55,248 nucleotides of DNA from Pseudomonas koreensis (GCF_025447595.1 NZ_JAOEJU010000034.1:1-55248), one strand, 5' to 3'. Counted from the first letter of the stretch, positions 29,296 through 38,576 are shown. A program made the numbers and translations. Notes: generated by a model not told the origin, from the sequence alone.

Positions 29296-30120
29296 ATGGA
29301 ACTTGATCTCTGGACTCAGAGCCTCGTCACTGCAATGACTGCGTTGTGGACCAAAGTCGCTAATTTCATTCCAAACCTGTTCGGCGCACTGGTTGTGCTG
29401 CTGTTGGGTTTTGTCGTGGCCAAGCTGCTGGACACCTTGCTGTCCAAATTGCTCGCCAAACTGGGCCTTGATCGTCTGATGGGCGGTACCGGCTTGACCA
29501 AATTGATGTCTCGCGCGGGACTGCAAGTACCGATCTCGACCTTGATCGGCAAAATTGTTTACTGGTTCGTTCTGCTTATTTTCCTGGTTTCTGCAGCAGA
29601 ATCCCTTGGCCTTGAGCGAGTTTCAGCTACGCTCGATATGTTGGCGCTGTATTTGCCAAAAGTTTTCGGCGCGGCGCTGGTGCTGCTGGTGGGGGTGCTG
29701 CTCGCACAACTGGCCAATGGTCTGGTTCGCGGGGCGGCAGAAGGTGTAGGCCTGGACTACGCTTCAGGGCTTGGGCGGATTGCCCAGGGGCTGGTGATCA
29801 TCATCAGCATTTCGGTCGCGATCAGTCAGCTGGAGGTCAAGACCGACCTGCTTAACCATGTGATCGTCATCGTATTGATTACCGTTGGTCTGGCGGTTGC
29901 GCTGGCCATGGGTTTGGGAAGCCGGGAAATTGCCGGTCAGATTCTTGCGGGAATCTATGTGCGTGAGTTGTATCAGGTTGGGCAACAAGTGCGTGTTGGC
30001 GAGGTCGAAGGCCAGATCGAAGAGATCGGCACGGTTAAAACCACATTGCTGACCGATGAGGGTGAGCTAGTCTCTCTCTCCAATCGGATCCTGCTGGAGC
30101 AGCATGTGAGTAGCCGCTAA
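29296..30120 (+). CDS. cmpX: Mechanosensitive-channel-type membrane protein CmpX
   Basis: The 274-residue protein has about four hydrophobic helices followed by a soluble beta-rich domain (EVEGQIEEIGTVKTTLLTDEGELVSLSNRILLEQ) that matches the MscS beta-domain. It is a small-conductance mechanosensitive-channel family member. It lies directly upstream of sigX, and loss of CmpX is reported to alter SigX activity in Pseudomonas. AAGG precedes the start at 29296. Confidence 0.92.
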   Translation: MELDLWTQSLVTAMTALWTKVANFIPNLFGALVVLLLGFVVAKLLDTLLSKLLAKLGLDRLMGGTGLTKLMSRAGLQVPISTLIGKIVYWFVLLIFLVSAAESLGLERVSATLDMLALYLPKVFGAALVLLVGVLLAQLANGLVRGAAEGVGLDYASGLGRIAQGLVIIISISVAISQLEVKTDLLNHVIVIVLITVGLAVALAMGLGSREIAGQILAGIYVRELYQVGQQVRVGEVEGQIEEIGTVKTTLLTDEGELVSLSNRILLEQHVSSR

Positions 30121-30210
30121 CCCGGCAAACCCTGCTAATGTATGCCGCCGCGAAATGCCAGCTGACGCTGGCAGCGGTGGACATTGACCTGACTGTCGGC
30201 ACGACTTGTT

Positions 30211-30801
30211 TTGAATAAAGCCCAAACGCTATCCACGCGCTACGACCCCCGCGAGCTCTCTGATGAGGAGTTGGTCGCGCGCTCGCATACCGAGCTGTTT
30301 CACGTGACGCGCGCCTACGAAGAACTGATGCGGCGTTACCAGCGGACATTATTTAACGTTTGTGCGAGATATCTCGGGAACGATCGCGACGCAGACGATG
30401 TCTGTCAGGAAGTGATGTTGAAGGTGCTGTACGGCCTGAAGAACTTCGAGGGGAAATCGAAGTTCAAGACATGGCTCTATAGCATCACTTACAACGAATG
30501 CATCACACAGTATCGGAAGGAACGGCGAAAGCGTCGCTTGATGGACGCACTGAGTCTTGACCCCCTCGAGGAAGCGTCCGAAGAAAAGGCGCCAAAACCC
30601 GAGGAAAAGGGCGGACTGGATCGCTGGCTGGTGTATGTGAACCCGATTGACCGGGAAATTCTGGTGCTACGATTTGTCGCAGAGCTGGAGTTTCAGGAGA
30701 TCGCAGACATCATGCACATGGGTTTGAGTGCGACAAAAATGCGTTACAAACGCGCTCTTGATAAATTGCGTGAGAAATTTGCAGGCATTGCTGAAACTTA
30801 G
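30211..30801 (+). CDS. sigX: ECF sigma factor SigX
   Basis: The 196-residue ECF sigma factor has region 2 at about 38-105 (RYQRTLFNVCARYLGNDRDADDVCQEVMLKVLY) and region 4 at about 140-190 (EFQEIADIMHMGLSATKMRYKRALDKLR). It reads from TTG at 30211, which gives the MNKAQTLSTRYDPREL start known for SigX and its usual length. No anti-sigma gene is adjacent; CmpX and CfrX-type neighbours are the local envelope proteins. SigX drives oprF and responds to envelope and osmotic change. Confidence 0.95.
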   Translation: MNKAQTLSTRYDPRELSDEELVARSHTELFHVTRAYEELMRRYQRTLFNVCARYLGNDRDADDVCQEVMLKVLYGLKNFEGKSKFKTWLYSITYNECITQYRKERRKRRLMDALSLDPLEEASEEKAPKPEEKGGLDRWLVYVNPIDREILVLRFVAELEFQEIADIMHMGLSATKMRYKRALDKLREKFAGIAET

Positions 30802-30827
30802 TTCGGCGCAAATATCTCTTACGTGTA

Positions 30828-30876
30828 GGCAAGTTCTGATAGACTTGCCGCCGAGTTGTCCCCCGGTTTGCGGGAC
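30828..30876 (+). promoter_or_regulatory. Two stem-loops in the sigX-oprF gap
   Basis: GGCAAGT (30828-30834) pairs with ACTTGCC (30843-30849), and GTCCC (30858-30862) pairs with GGGAC (30872-30876). There is no U run, so these look like oprF 5'-leader structure or a partial attenuator between sigX and oprF rather than a full terminator. Confidence 0.5.
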
Positions 30877-30908
30877 TGCTTCACAATCACCAGATGGGGA
30901 TTTAACGG

Positions 30909-31943
30909 ATGAAACTGAAAAACACCTTGGGCTTGGCCATTGGTTCTTTGATTGCCGCCACTTCTTTCGGCGCTCTGGCACAAGGCCAAGGCGCAGTTGA
31001 AATCGAAGGCTTCGCAAAGAAAGAACAATTCGACAGCGCTCGTAACTTCAAGAACAACGGCAACCTGTTCGGCGGCTCGATCGGTTACTTCCTGACCGAC
31101 GACGTTGAACTGCGTCTGGGCTACGACGAAGTGCACAACGTGCGTGCTGACGATGGCAAGAACGTCAAAGGCGCTAACACCGCTCTGGACGCTCTGTACC
31201 ACTTCAACAACCCAGGCGACATGCTGCGTCCATACGTCTCGGCCGGTTTCTCCGACCAGAGCATCGACCAGAACGGTTCGAACGGTCGTAACCGTTCCAC
31301 CTTCGCCAACCTGGGCGCTGGCGCCAAGCTGTACTTCACCGACAACTTCTACGCCCGTGCTGGCGTTGAAGCTCAATACAACATCGACCAAGGCGACACC
31401 GAGTGGGCTCCTAGCGTCGGTATCGGTGTGAACTTCGGTGGCGGCTCCAAGCCAGCTGCTGCTCCAGTTCCAGCTCCGGCTGAAGTCTGCTCCGACAGCG
31501 ACAACGACGGCGTTTGCGACAACGTTGACAAGTGCCCGGACACCCCAGCCAACGTAACTGTTGACGCTGATGGCTGCCCAGCAGTTGCTGAAGTTGTTCG
31601 TGTTGAGCTGGACGTCAAGTTCGACTTCGACAAGTCGGTTGTGAAGCCAAACAGCTACGGCGACATCAAGAACCTGGCTGACTTCATGAAGCAGTACCCA
31701 TCCACCACCACTACTGTTGAAGGTCACACTGACTCCGTCGGTCCTGACGCTTACAACCAGAAACTGTCCGAGCGTCGTGCAAACGCCGTTAAGCAAGTTC
31801 TGACCAACCAGTACGGTGTTGAATCGTCCCGCGTTCAGTCTGTTGGCTACGGCGAAACCCGCCCAGTTGCTGACAACAAAACTGAAGCTGGCCGTGCTGT
31901 TAACCGTCGCGTAGAAGCGCAGGTTGAAGCTCAAGCTAAGTAA
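30909..31943 (+). CDS. oprF: Major outer-membrane porin OprF
   Basis: The 344-residue protein has a signal peptide (about 1-24, ending ALA), an N-terminal eight-strand beta-barrel (about 25-180), a Pro/Ala hinge, a calcium-binding-like cysteine region (CSDSDNDGVCDNVDKCPD) and a C-terminal OmpA peptidoglycan-binding domain (about 225-340, EGHTDSVGPDAYNQKLSERR). It links outer membrane to peptidoglycan and acts as a slow porin. Codon use is noticeably biased toward highly expressed genes (GTT, GCT), unlike its neighbours. Confidence 0.97.
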   Translation: MKLKNTLGLAIGSLIAATSFGALAQGQGAVEIEGFAKKEQFDSARNFKNNGNLFGGSIGYFLTDDVELRLGYDEVHNVRADDGKNVKGANTALDALYHFNNPGDMLRPYVSAGFSDQSIDQNGSNGRNRSTFANLGAGAKLYFTDNFYARAGVEAQYNIDQGDTEWAPSVGIGVNFGGGSKPAAAPVPAPAEVCSDSDNDGVCDNVDKCPDTPANVTVDADGCPAVAEVVRVELDVKFDFDKSVVKPNSYGDIKNLADFMKQYPSTTTTVEGHTDSVGPDAYNQKLSERRANAVKQVLTNQYGVESSRVQSVGYGETRPVADNKTEAGRAVNRRVEAQVEAQAK

Positions 31944-31959
31944 TTAGCTGCCGCTACGA

Positions 31960-31990
31960 GAAAAGCCCGGCTTATGCCGGGCTTTTCTTT
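31960..31990 (+). terminator. Intrinsic terminator of oprF
   Basis: GAAAAGCCCGGC (31960-31971), loop TTAT, GCCGGGCTTTTC (31976-31987) and trailing Ts. It is a 12-bp perfect stem, 17 bp after the stop, and can serve the convergent cobA gene too. Confidence 0.93.
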
Positions 31991-32018
31991 ACCTGCGATT
32001 TGGTGAAGCCGGGGATTG

Positions 32019-32771
32019 TCAGGCCAGGCGATCGGCTGCCCAGTTAATCGACTCGACCTGGGTCGCAGCCGCTGCGACGGCGCCTATGACCAGAATCGCA
32101 GGGCTCTTGAGCCGGAAACCAAGGGCATCGTCTTCCATCGCTGTCAGATCACTGCGGCATTCGCGTTGCTCTGGCAACGAGGCGTTCTCGATCATCGCCA
32201 CCGGCGTATCCGCCGCCATACCGCCCGCCAGCAGTTGCTCGCGAATCTCGCCGAGCTTCGCCACCCCCATGTAGATCACCAGCGTCGTGCCGCCTTGCGC
32301 CAGTGCCCGCCAGTTCAACTGGCTGTCGTCCTGGGTGTGAGCAGTAACCAGCGTCACGCCCCGGGCCACGCCGCGTAGCGTCAGCGGAATATCACACTGG
32401 GTCGCGCCGGCCAGTCCGGCGGTGATGCCATTGACCAGTTCCACCTCGACTTCGTGCTCGCGCAACCACTGCGCCTCTTCACCGCCACGCCCGAAAATGC
32501 ACGGATCGCCACCCTTGAGCCGCACCACGCATTTGCCCTGACGGGCGTAACGCAGCATCAATCGATGAATGAACGCCTGGGGCGTCGAACGACACCCGCC
32601 GCGTTTGCCGACCGCAATGATCCGCGCAGCAGGGCAGTGTTCGAGCACTGCATCATTGACCAGATCGTCGATCAGCACCACATCGGCTTCGCGCAAGGCA
32701 CGCACCGCTTTGAGCGTCAGCAGTTCAGGATCACCGGGGCCCGCGCCCACCAGCCAGACTTTAGCGTTCAT
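32019..32771 (-). CDS. cobA: Uroporphyrinogen-III C-methyltransferase
   Basis: The 250-residue SAM-dependent methyltransferase has the SUMT motifs VWLVGAGPGDPELLTLKA at the N-terminus and VRLKGGDPCIFGRGGEE at about 83-99. It makes precorrin-2, the precursor of siroheme. It lies 12 bp downstream of the nitrate reductase gene, last in the nirB-nirD-nasC-cobA operon, so siroheme supply for NirB is made with its enzyme. Confidence 0.95.
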   Translation of the reverse strand: MNAKVWLVGAGPGDPELLTLKAVRALREADVVLIDDLVNDAVLEHCPAARIIAVGKRGGCRSTPQAFIHRLMLRYARQGKCVVRLKGGDPCIFGRGGEEAQWLREHEVEVELVNGITAGLAGATQCDIPLTLRGVARGVTLVTAHTQDDSQLNWRALAQGGTTLVIYMGVAKLGEIREQLLAGGMAADTPVAMIENASLPEQRECRSDLTAMEDDALGFRLKSPAILVIGAVAAAATQVESINWAADRLA

Positions 32772-32783
32772 GGTGTTTCCTCT

Positions 32784-35498
32784 TCAGATGACGGCGACCG
32801 GCCGCGCTTCGGCGGCCAGCAAACGCTTGATTTCCGGGACGCAGGAGCCGCATTGCGTGCCGCACCCCAATGTATTTTTCAAACCCTGCAGATCCAGACC
32901 TTCACGGATCCCGCCGCAGACTGCGCTGTGGCTGACGTTCTTGCAGTTGCACAGGGTTTTGTCCGCCACAACCTGCGCGCCGGCATTGCCCGGCGGCGCA
33001 CTCATCGGTGCCAGCAGCCAGCGCCGCAGTTGTTCGTCGGCGCGACCCTCCAGCCACAGGCCTTGCAACCAGTGCTGAGCGAGGGTTTCACCAGCGAGGC
33101 GGATCGCAGTGATTCGCCCGTTTTCGATGCGCACCCGCTTACCGATGGCGCGGCGAGGATCGTCATAAGCCAGCACCGGCCCGTCGATCAGGGCCAGGCA
33201 CTGATCGATCTCGCGCAGCAATTGCGGGTCTGGCGCCACGGCGCTGGCTGCGCGTATCAGCAGCGCAGGCCGTTCACGTCCGACAAGGCTGAGACTCGCG
33301 TAGGAAAACGCCTCACAGAGCGGTCGAAGCGTCTCGAAATGCCGTTGAACATCGCCCTCGATCAGTGCGAATAGTTGCCATGGCAAATTCACCGGTTCCA
33401 GCCGTACACCGCTGTGCTTGAGTTCCGGCTGCTTCGACAAAGGATCGAAGGCGGGCAGGGTCAGGCTGTTGACGCCACCCTTGAGGAAACGATCGCCCCA
33501 GTGCATCGGCAGGAATGCCTGGCCCGGACGCACGCTGTCATCGCTGGCGACCGCCACGATCACCGCGCCCCGACGGCTTTTCAGATTCACCAGATCCCCC
33601 GGCTGCAAGCGGTGGCGGCGCAACTCGTCAGGATGCAGGCTCAAAACCGCTTCGCTGACATGGCCGAATAATTGCGCCGCCGTACCGGTGCGGCTCATAC
33701 CGTGCCATTGATCACGCAGGCGGCCAGTGATCAGGGTCAGGGGAAAGCGCGCGTCGCGTTGTTCCTTGGCGGCGCGATAGGGATCGGCAACGAACTGCGC
33801 GCGCCCGTTCGACGTAGGAAAGATCCCGTCGCCATACAACCGGGCTGTGCCTTGACGGGCGCCAGCGGGGAAGGGCCATTGTTGTGGCCCCCGCTCATCA
33901 ATCAACCCGTGGCTTATCCCGGACAAATCCAGATCGCGCCCCCGGGTCAGTTGTTTGTATTCGTCAAACAGCTGCGCCGATCGTTCGAAAGCAAACAGAC
34001 CCGGTTGTTGCGGGCGCAGACGTTTCTCCAGACGTTGTGCGAAATCCACCGTAATCGCCCAGTCGGGACGCGCTTCACCCGGTGCGGCAATGGCCTGGCG
34101 GACGTGGGAAATCCGTCGCTCGGAGTTGGTCACCGTGCCTTCTTTCTCACCCCAACTGGCCGCTGGCAACAGCAGATCGGCAAACGCTGCGGTTTCGGTG
34201 GTGCGAAACGCCTCCTGCAACACCACGAAGGGACAGGCTTCCAGCGCGGCGCGCACGGCGTTCTGGTCCGGCATTGATTGCGCGGGGTTGGTGCAGGCAA
34301 TCCACAGCGCCTTGATTTTGCCGCTGCGCACCTGTTCAAACAGTTCGATGGCGCTGAGACCGGTATTTGCCGGCAGCTTATCCACCCCCCAATACGCTGC
34401 CACTTCGGCGCGATGCTCCGGATTGGTCACTTCACGATGACCTGGCAACAGATTGGAGAGACTGCCGGTTTCCCGTCCGCCCATGGCATTCGGCTGACCG
34501 GTCAAAGAGAAAGGTCCTGCACCCGGCCGGCCGATTTGCCCGGTGGCCAGGTGCAAATTGATCAGTGCGCTGTTTTTTGCGCTGCCAGCGGTGGACTGGT
34601 TCAGACCCATGCACCACAGCGATAGAAAACTCGGCGCGGTGCCGATCCATTCCGCACATTGCTGCAACTGCTCGACACTGATCCCGCACAGCTGCGAAAC
34701 CATCGCGGGGGTGTAATCGCGTACCAGATTTTTCAGTTCGGCGAGGCCTTCGGTGTGGGCCTTGATGAAGTCGCGGTCGATCCAGTCTTCCCACAGCAGC
34801 AGATGCAAAATCCCATGGAACAACGCGACATCGGTGCCCGGCAGAATCGCCAGATGCAGGTCGGCCAGATCGCAGGTGTCGGTGCGCCGAGGGTCGATGA
34901 CGATGACTCTCATCTGCGGGCGGCGGGATTTCGCTTCTTCGAGGCGGCGAAAAAGTACCGGATGAGCGTAGGCCATGTTACTGCCGACGATCACCACGCA
35001 ATCGCTCAGCTCCAGGTCTTCGTAGCTGCACGGTGGTGCGTCGGCGCCGAGGCTGCGTTTGTAGCCGACCACCGCCGAAGACATGCACAGCCGCGAATTG
35101 CTGTCGATGTTATTGGTGCCGACCAGCGCCCGCGCCAGTTTGTTGAAGGCGTAGTAATCCTCGGTCAGCAACTGCCCGGAGATGTAGAACGCCACGCTGT
35201 CCGGGCCGTGTTCGGCGATGGTTTCGGCGAACACGTTGGTGGCGTGATCCAGCGCGGTGTCCCAATCACAACGACTGCGCGCCAGGCCTTTGCCCAGGCG
35301 CAATTGCGGGTACAGCGCTCGGGCCGCCAGGTCGCCAGTCAGGTGCAGGGTCGAGCCTTTGCTGCACAGTTTGCCGAAGTTGGCCGGATGTGCCGGATCG
35401 CCGCTGACGCCGAAGATGCGCTCGCCGTCATGCTCGATCAGCACGCCGCAGCCGACCCCGCAATAACAGCAGGTCGAGGCGGTCGTCTGGCGGTTCAT
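32784..35498 (-). CDS. nasC: Assimilatory nitrate reductase, catalytic subunit
   Basis: The 904-residue molybdopterin enzyme reduces nitrate to nitrite. An N-terminal [4Fe-4S] cluster is signalled by CCYCGVGC (Cys10, Cys13, Cys17) and KLCSKG; the bis-MGD oxidoreductase domains follow. A C-terminal Bfd-like [2Fe-2S] domain is seen as CNCKNVSHSAVC and GCGTQCGSC. The start ATG at 35498 shares its A with the nirD stop. The frame extends upstream to 35567 but overlaps nirD. Named nasC after the P. aeruginosa usage; other genomes call it nasA. Confidence 0.95.
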   Translation of the reverse strand: MNRQTTASTCCYCGVGCGVLIEHDGERIFGVSGDPAHPANFGKLCSKGSTLHLTGDLAARALYPQLRLGKGLARSRCDWDTALDHATNVFAETIAEHGPDSVAFYISGQLLTEDYYAFNKLARALVGTNNIDSNSRLCMSSAVVGYKRSLGADAPPCSYEDLELSDCVVIVGSNMAYAHPVLFRRLEEAKSRRPQMRVIVIDPRRTDTCDLADLHLAILPGTDVALFHGILHLLLWEDWIDRDFIKAHTEGLAELKNLVRDYTPAMVSQLCGISVEQLQQCAEWIGTAPSFLSLWCMGLNQSTAGSAKNSALINLHLATGQIGRPGAGPFSLTGQPNAMGGRETGSLSNLLPGHREVTNPEHRAEVAAYWGVDKLPANTGLSAIELFEQVRSGKIKALWIACTNPAQSMPDQNAVRAALEACPFVVLQEAFRTTETAAFADLLLPAASWGEKEGTVTNSERRISHVRQAIAAPGEARPDWAITVDFAQRLEKRLRPQQPGLFAFERSAQLFDEYKQLTRGRDLDLSGISHGLIDERGPQQWPFPAGARQGTARLYGDGIFPTSNGRAQFVADPYRAAKEQRDARFPLTLITGRLRDQWHGMSRTGTAAQLFGHVSEAVLSLHPDELRRHRLQPGDLVNLKSRRGAVIVAVASDDSVRPGQAFLPMHWGDRFLKGGVNSLTLPAFDPLSKQPELKHSGVRLEPVNLPWQLFALIEGDVQRHFETLRPLCEAFSYASLSLVGRERPALLIRAASAVAPDPQLLREIDQCLALIDGPVLAYDDPRRAIGKRVRIENGRITAIRLAGETLAQHWLQGLWLEGRADEQLRRWLLAPMSAPPGNAGAQVVADKTLCNCKNVSHSAVCGGIREGLDLQGLKNTLGCGTQCGSCVPEIKRLLAAEARPVAVI

Positions 35499-35815
35499 CA
35501 GACGGCGTCCCGCAGGGCCAGTTGCACACGGCCGTTCTCGACCCGGGCCGGATGATGATGCGCGCAACCAACGTCCGGTGCCTGGGCTTCGCCGGATTGC
35601 AGGTCGATCTGCCAGTTGTGCAACGGGCAGGCTACACGTTTGCCGTAGATCAGGCCTTGGGACAATGGGCCGCCCTTGTGCGGGCAGCGGTCATCGAGTG
35701 CGAAAACTTCGTCGTCGCTTGTGCGAAAGATCGCAATGTCACCTTTGGGCCCGGCGATGATCCGCGAACCGAGGGCATTGATCTCTTCCAGGGCACAGAT
35801 ATCGAGCCAGTTCAT
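35498..35815 (-). CDS. nirD: Nitrite reductase small subunit (Rieske-type)
   Basis: The 105-residue protein is the small NirD subunit with a Rieske-like fold. CPHKGGP (Cys44) and CPLHNW (Cys63) resemble Rieske ligand motifs. It supports the NADH-dependent reduction of nitrite to ammonia by NirB. Its ATG overlaps the nirB stop by 4 bp (ATGA), and its stop overlaps the nasC start by one base. Confidence 0.95.
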   Translation of the reverse strand: MNWLDICALEEINALGSRIIAGPKGDIAIFRTSDDEVFALDDRCPHKGGPLSQGLIYGKRVACPLHNWQIDLQSGEAQAPDVGCAHHHPARVENGRVQLALRDAV

Positions 35816-38265
35816 GCCGGCACCTCCAGATTTTTCACGGGGATCACGTCGAATTCTTTCTTCAGTTGCGGCTGGGCGAGGCGCTCTTTCCACGGATCCT
35901 GTTCGAACGACAGGGAGAATTGCAGTCGCTCGTTCAGGGCCTTGCGACGCTCGGAATCTTCCAGCACGGCCTTCTTGATGTGCTCCATGCCGACCCGTTG
36001 CAGGTAGTGCACGGTGCGTTCGAGGTAGAAGGCTTCCTCGCGGTACAGCTGCAGGAACGCGCCGTTGTATTCGCGCACTTCCTCGGCGGTCTTGAGCTTG
36101 ACGAAGAACTCGGCGACCTCGGTCTTGATCCCGCCGTTGCCACCGATGTACATCTCCCAGCCGGAATCGACGCCGATGATTCCTACGTCCTTGATCCCCG
36201 CTTCCGAACAGTTGCGTGGGCATCCGGAGACCGCCAGTTTCACTTTGTGCGGCGACCACATGTTGAACAGGTCGTGTTCGAGGTCGATGCCCAACTGAGT
36301 CGAATTCTGCGTGCCGAAGCGGCAGAACTCGCTGCCGACGCAGGTTTTCACGGTGCGGATCGATTTGCCGTAGGCGTGGCCGGACGGCATATCGAGGTCT
36401 TTCCACACACCCGGCAGATCCTGCTTTTTGATCCCCAAAAGGTCGATGCGTTGGCCGCCGGTGACCTTGACCATCGGCACCTGATATTTGTCCGCCACGT
36501 CGGCGATTCGCCGCAGTTCCGACGGGTTGGTCACGCCGCCCCACATCCGTGGCACCACCGAGTAGGTGCCGTCCTTCTGGATGTTGGCGTGGGCCCGCTC
36601 GTTGATCAGGCGCGACTGCGGATCGTCCTTGGCCTCGCCGGGCCAGGTGGAAATCAGGTAATAGTTGAGGGCCGGGCGGCAGGTGGCGCAGCCATTCGGG
36701 GTGCGCCAGTTGAGGTAACTCATGGTTCCCGCGATGGTCAGCAGGTGCTGCTCGCGAATGGCCTGGCGAATCTGGCCGTGGTTGAGGTCGCTGCAACCGC
36801 AAATGGCCTTTTCGCTTTTCGGTTTGACGTCCGCCGCGCCGCCGACGGTGTTGATCAGAATCTGTTCGACCAGCCCGGCGCAAGAGCCACAGGAACTGGC
36901 GGCCTTGGTGTGTTTCTTCACCTCGTCGACGCTGAACAGGCCGTGTTCCTGAATCGCCTTGACGATGGTGCCCTTGCACACGCCATTGCAGCCGCAGACT
37001 TCGGCGTTGTCGGCCATGCTCATGGCTTTGTCCTGGCCTTGATGTCCTACGTCGCCGAGGGCGTTTTCACCAAACATCAGGTGATCGCGGATCTCGCCGA
37101 TGGCGTGATTCTCACGAATCTGCCGGAAATACCAACCACCATCTGCCGTATCGCCGTACAGACAGGCGCCGACCAGCACGTCATCCTTGATCACCAGTTT
37201 TTTGTACACCCCGCCGATCGGGTCGGAGAGGGTGATGGTTTCGGTGCCTTCGCCGCCCATGAAGTCGCCGGCGGAAAACAGGTCGATGCCGGTGACCTTC
37301 AATTTGGTCGACGTCACCGAGCCCTGATAGCGGGCGAAACCCAGTTGCGCCAGGTGGTTGGCGCAGACCTTGGCCTGTTCGAACAGCGGCGCCACCAGGC
37401 CGTAGGCAATGCCGCGATGGTTGGCGCATTCGCCGATCGCATAGATGCGTGGGTCGTAGGTTTGCAGGGTGTCGTTGACCAGAATCCCGCGATTGCACGG
37501 GATGCCGGCTTTTTCCGCGAGTTCGGTGTTGGGGCGAATGCCGGCGGCCATGACCACCAGATCGGCAGGAATGATGTCGCCGTTCTTGAATTGCACCGAG
37601 CCGACCCGACCATTGCCGGCGTCGTGCAGGGCCTGGGTCTGTTCGCACAGGCGAAAGTGCAGGCCACGGGATTCGAGGGCGGTTTGCAGGAGCTGGCCGC
37701 TGGTCTTGTCCAGTTGCCGCTCCAGCAGCCATTCACCGAGGTGCACCACGGTGACGTGCATGCCGCGCAGCATCAGGCCGTTGGCGGCTTCGAGACCGAG
37801 CAGGCCGCCGCCGATCACCACGGCGTGCTTGTGAGTTTTTGCGGTGTCGATCATGGCCTGGGTGTCGGCGATATCGCGGTAGCCGATCACACCCTGCAAG
37901 CTGTTGCCGGGGATCGGCAGGATGAACGGGGTCGAACCGGTGGCGATCAGCAGGCGATCGTATTCGGCCTCGGTGCCGTCCTCGGCGATCACTCGGCGCT
38001 TGACCCGGTCGATCTCCACCACTTTGCGGTTGAGCAGCAACTTGATGTTGTTTTCCAGATACCAGTCGAGGTCGTTGAGCACGATTTCTTCGAAGGTCTG
38101 TTCACCGGCCAGCACCGGCGACAACAGGATGCGGTTGTAGTTGGTGTGCGGTTCGGCGCCGAAGACCGTGATGTCGTACAGCTCGTTGCTCAGCTTGAGC
38201 AGCTCTTCCAGGGTGCGAACCCCGGCCATGCCATTGCCGATCATCACCAGTTTGAGTTTTTTCAT
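35812..38265 (-). CDS. nirB: NADH-dependent nitrite reductase large subunit
   Basis: The 817-residue enzyme has an N-terminal FAD/NADH pyridine-nucleotide-disulfide reductase region (about 1-400, VMIGNGMAGVRTLEEL), Bfd-like [2Fe-2S] domains (CGCNGVC; SSCGSC), and C-terminal sulfite/nitrite-reductase ferredoxin-like domains. The siroheme/[4Fe-4S] ligands are Cys642, Cys648, Cys682 and Cys686 (CVGSEFC and CPRNC). It reduces nitrite to ammonia. It is the first gene of the operon, behind a 177-base leader with antitermination features. Confidence 0.96.
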   Translation of the reverse strand: MKKLKLVMIGNGMAGVRTLEELLKLSNELYDITVFGAEPHTNYNRILLSPVLAGEQTFEEIVLNDLDWYLENNIKLLLNRKVVEIDRVKRRVIAEDGTEAEYDRLLIATGSTPFILPIPGNSLQGVIGYRDIADTQAMIDTAKTHKHAVVIGGGLLGLEAANGLMLRGMHVTVVHLGEWLLERQLDKTSGQLLQTALESRGLHFRLCEQTQALHDAGNGRVGSVQFKNGDIIPADLVVMAAGIRPNTELAEKAGIPCNRGILVNDTLQTYDPRIYAIGECANHRGIAYGLVAPLFEQAKVCANHLAQLGFARYQGSVTSTKLKVTGIDLFSAGDFMGGEGTETITLSDPIGGVYKKLVIKDDVLVGACLYGDTADGGWYFRQIRENHAIGEIRDHLMFGENALGDVGHQGQDKAMSMADNAEVCGCNGVCKGTIVKAIQEHGLFSVDEVKKHTKAASSCGSCAGLVEQILINTVGGAADVKPKSEKAICGCSDLNHGQIRQAIREQHLLTIAGTMSYLNWRTPNGCATCRPALNYYLISTWPGEAKDDPQSRLINERAHANIQKDGTYSVVPRMWGGVTNPSELRRIADVADKYQVPMVKVTGGQRIDLLGIKKQDLPGVWKDLDMPSGHAYGKSIRTVKTCVGSEFCRFGTQNSTQLGIDLEHDLFNMWSPHKVKLAVSGCPRNCSEAGIKDVGIIGVDSGWEMYIGGNGGIKTEVAEFFVKLKTAEEVREYNGAFLQLYREEAFYLERTVHYLQRVGMEHIKKAVLEDSERRKALNERLQFSLSFEQDPWKERLAQPQLKKEFDVIPVKNLEVPA

Positions 38266-38337
38266 CAGGTTCTCCGGGGAGCTTGGGGCTTGCCTCTTGT
38301 GGGCAGTCAGGCCTTGCTCGAAAAATAATGCGCAAAC

Positions 38338-38378
38338 AAAAAAAGGCGTCCCGCTAGTTGCCTAGCGAGGACGCCTTT
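38338..38378 (-). terminator. Leader terminator upstream of nirB
   Basis: On the minus strand AAAGGCGTCC pairs with GGACGCCTTT, with an inner CGCTAG-GCAA-CTAGCG stem capped by a GNRA-type loop and one bulged base, followed by seven U. It stops 72 bp before the nirB start, so it can only act as an attenuator of the operon. Confidence 0.9.
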
Positions 38379-38386
38379 GTCCTGGT

Positions 38387-38432
38387 CCCGTTCTCTCGGG
38401 AAGCCTGGCCTTCGTCGTTGAAGGTCAGGCTT
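38387..38432 (-). promoter_or_regulatory. Tandem ANTAR-target hairpins in the nirB leader
   Basis: The first hairpin (38401-38432) has a 13-bp stem with one mismatch and the hexaloop AACGAC. The second (38387-38400) is CCCG-AGAGAA-CGGG. Both loops have A at position 1 and G at position 4, the signature of RNA bound by ANTAR-domain antiterminators. NasT (41810-42385) is the likely binder. Confidence 0.82.
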
Positions 38433-38453
38433 TATGTATGGTGAAAGTAGTAA

Positions 38454-38469
38454 TGCAGTGGTTGTGCCA
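38454..38469 (-). promoter_or_regulatory. Sigma-54 promoter of nirB operon
   Basis: The minus strand reads TGGCACAACCACTGCA, with GG and GC at exactly the -24/-12 spacing of sigma-54 promoters and one mismatch in the -12 block. The predicted transcript starts near 38443, about 11 nt before the first leader hairpin. Confidence 0.75.
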
Positions 38470-38576
38470 AGTTTGCGTGAGTGGTGCATTCATTGAACCA
38501 GAGCTGGAATTGGCCAGATGTTCATTGTGGTTTTTGCACTGAATGGAAGCGGCACGCCCGTTAATGGAGCGCCGCA

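Larger units (their letters stand above)
38266..38576 (-). other. 311-bp leader and promoter region of nirB-nirD-nasC-cobA
   Basis: The gap holds, in transcription order, a sigma-54 element (38454-38469), two tandem A1/G4 hexaloop hairpins (38387-38432), an intrinsic terminator (38338-38378) and the nirB ribosome site (CGGAGAA). The upstream part, 38470-38576, shows no NtrC site I can defend. Confidence 0.7.

Noticed and set aside
35866..38328. 820-codon plus-strand ORF across nirB
   Set aside because: Shadow of nirB; its product has no membrane, domain or motif logic.
38470..38576. NtrC enhancer sites upstream of the nirB sigma-54 element
   Set aside because: GGTGCA-like half-sites occur but no paired GCAC-N7-GTGC could be read, so none was annotated.
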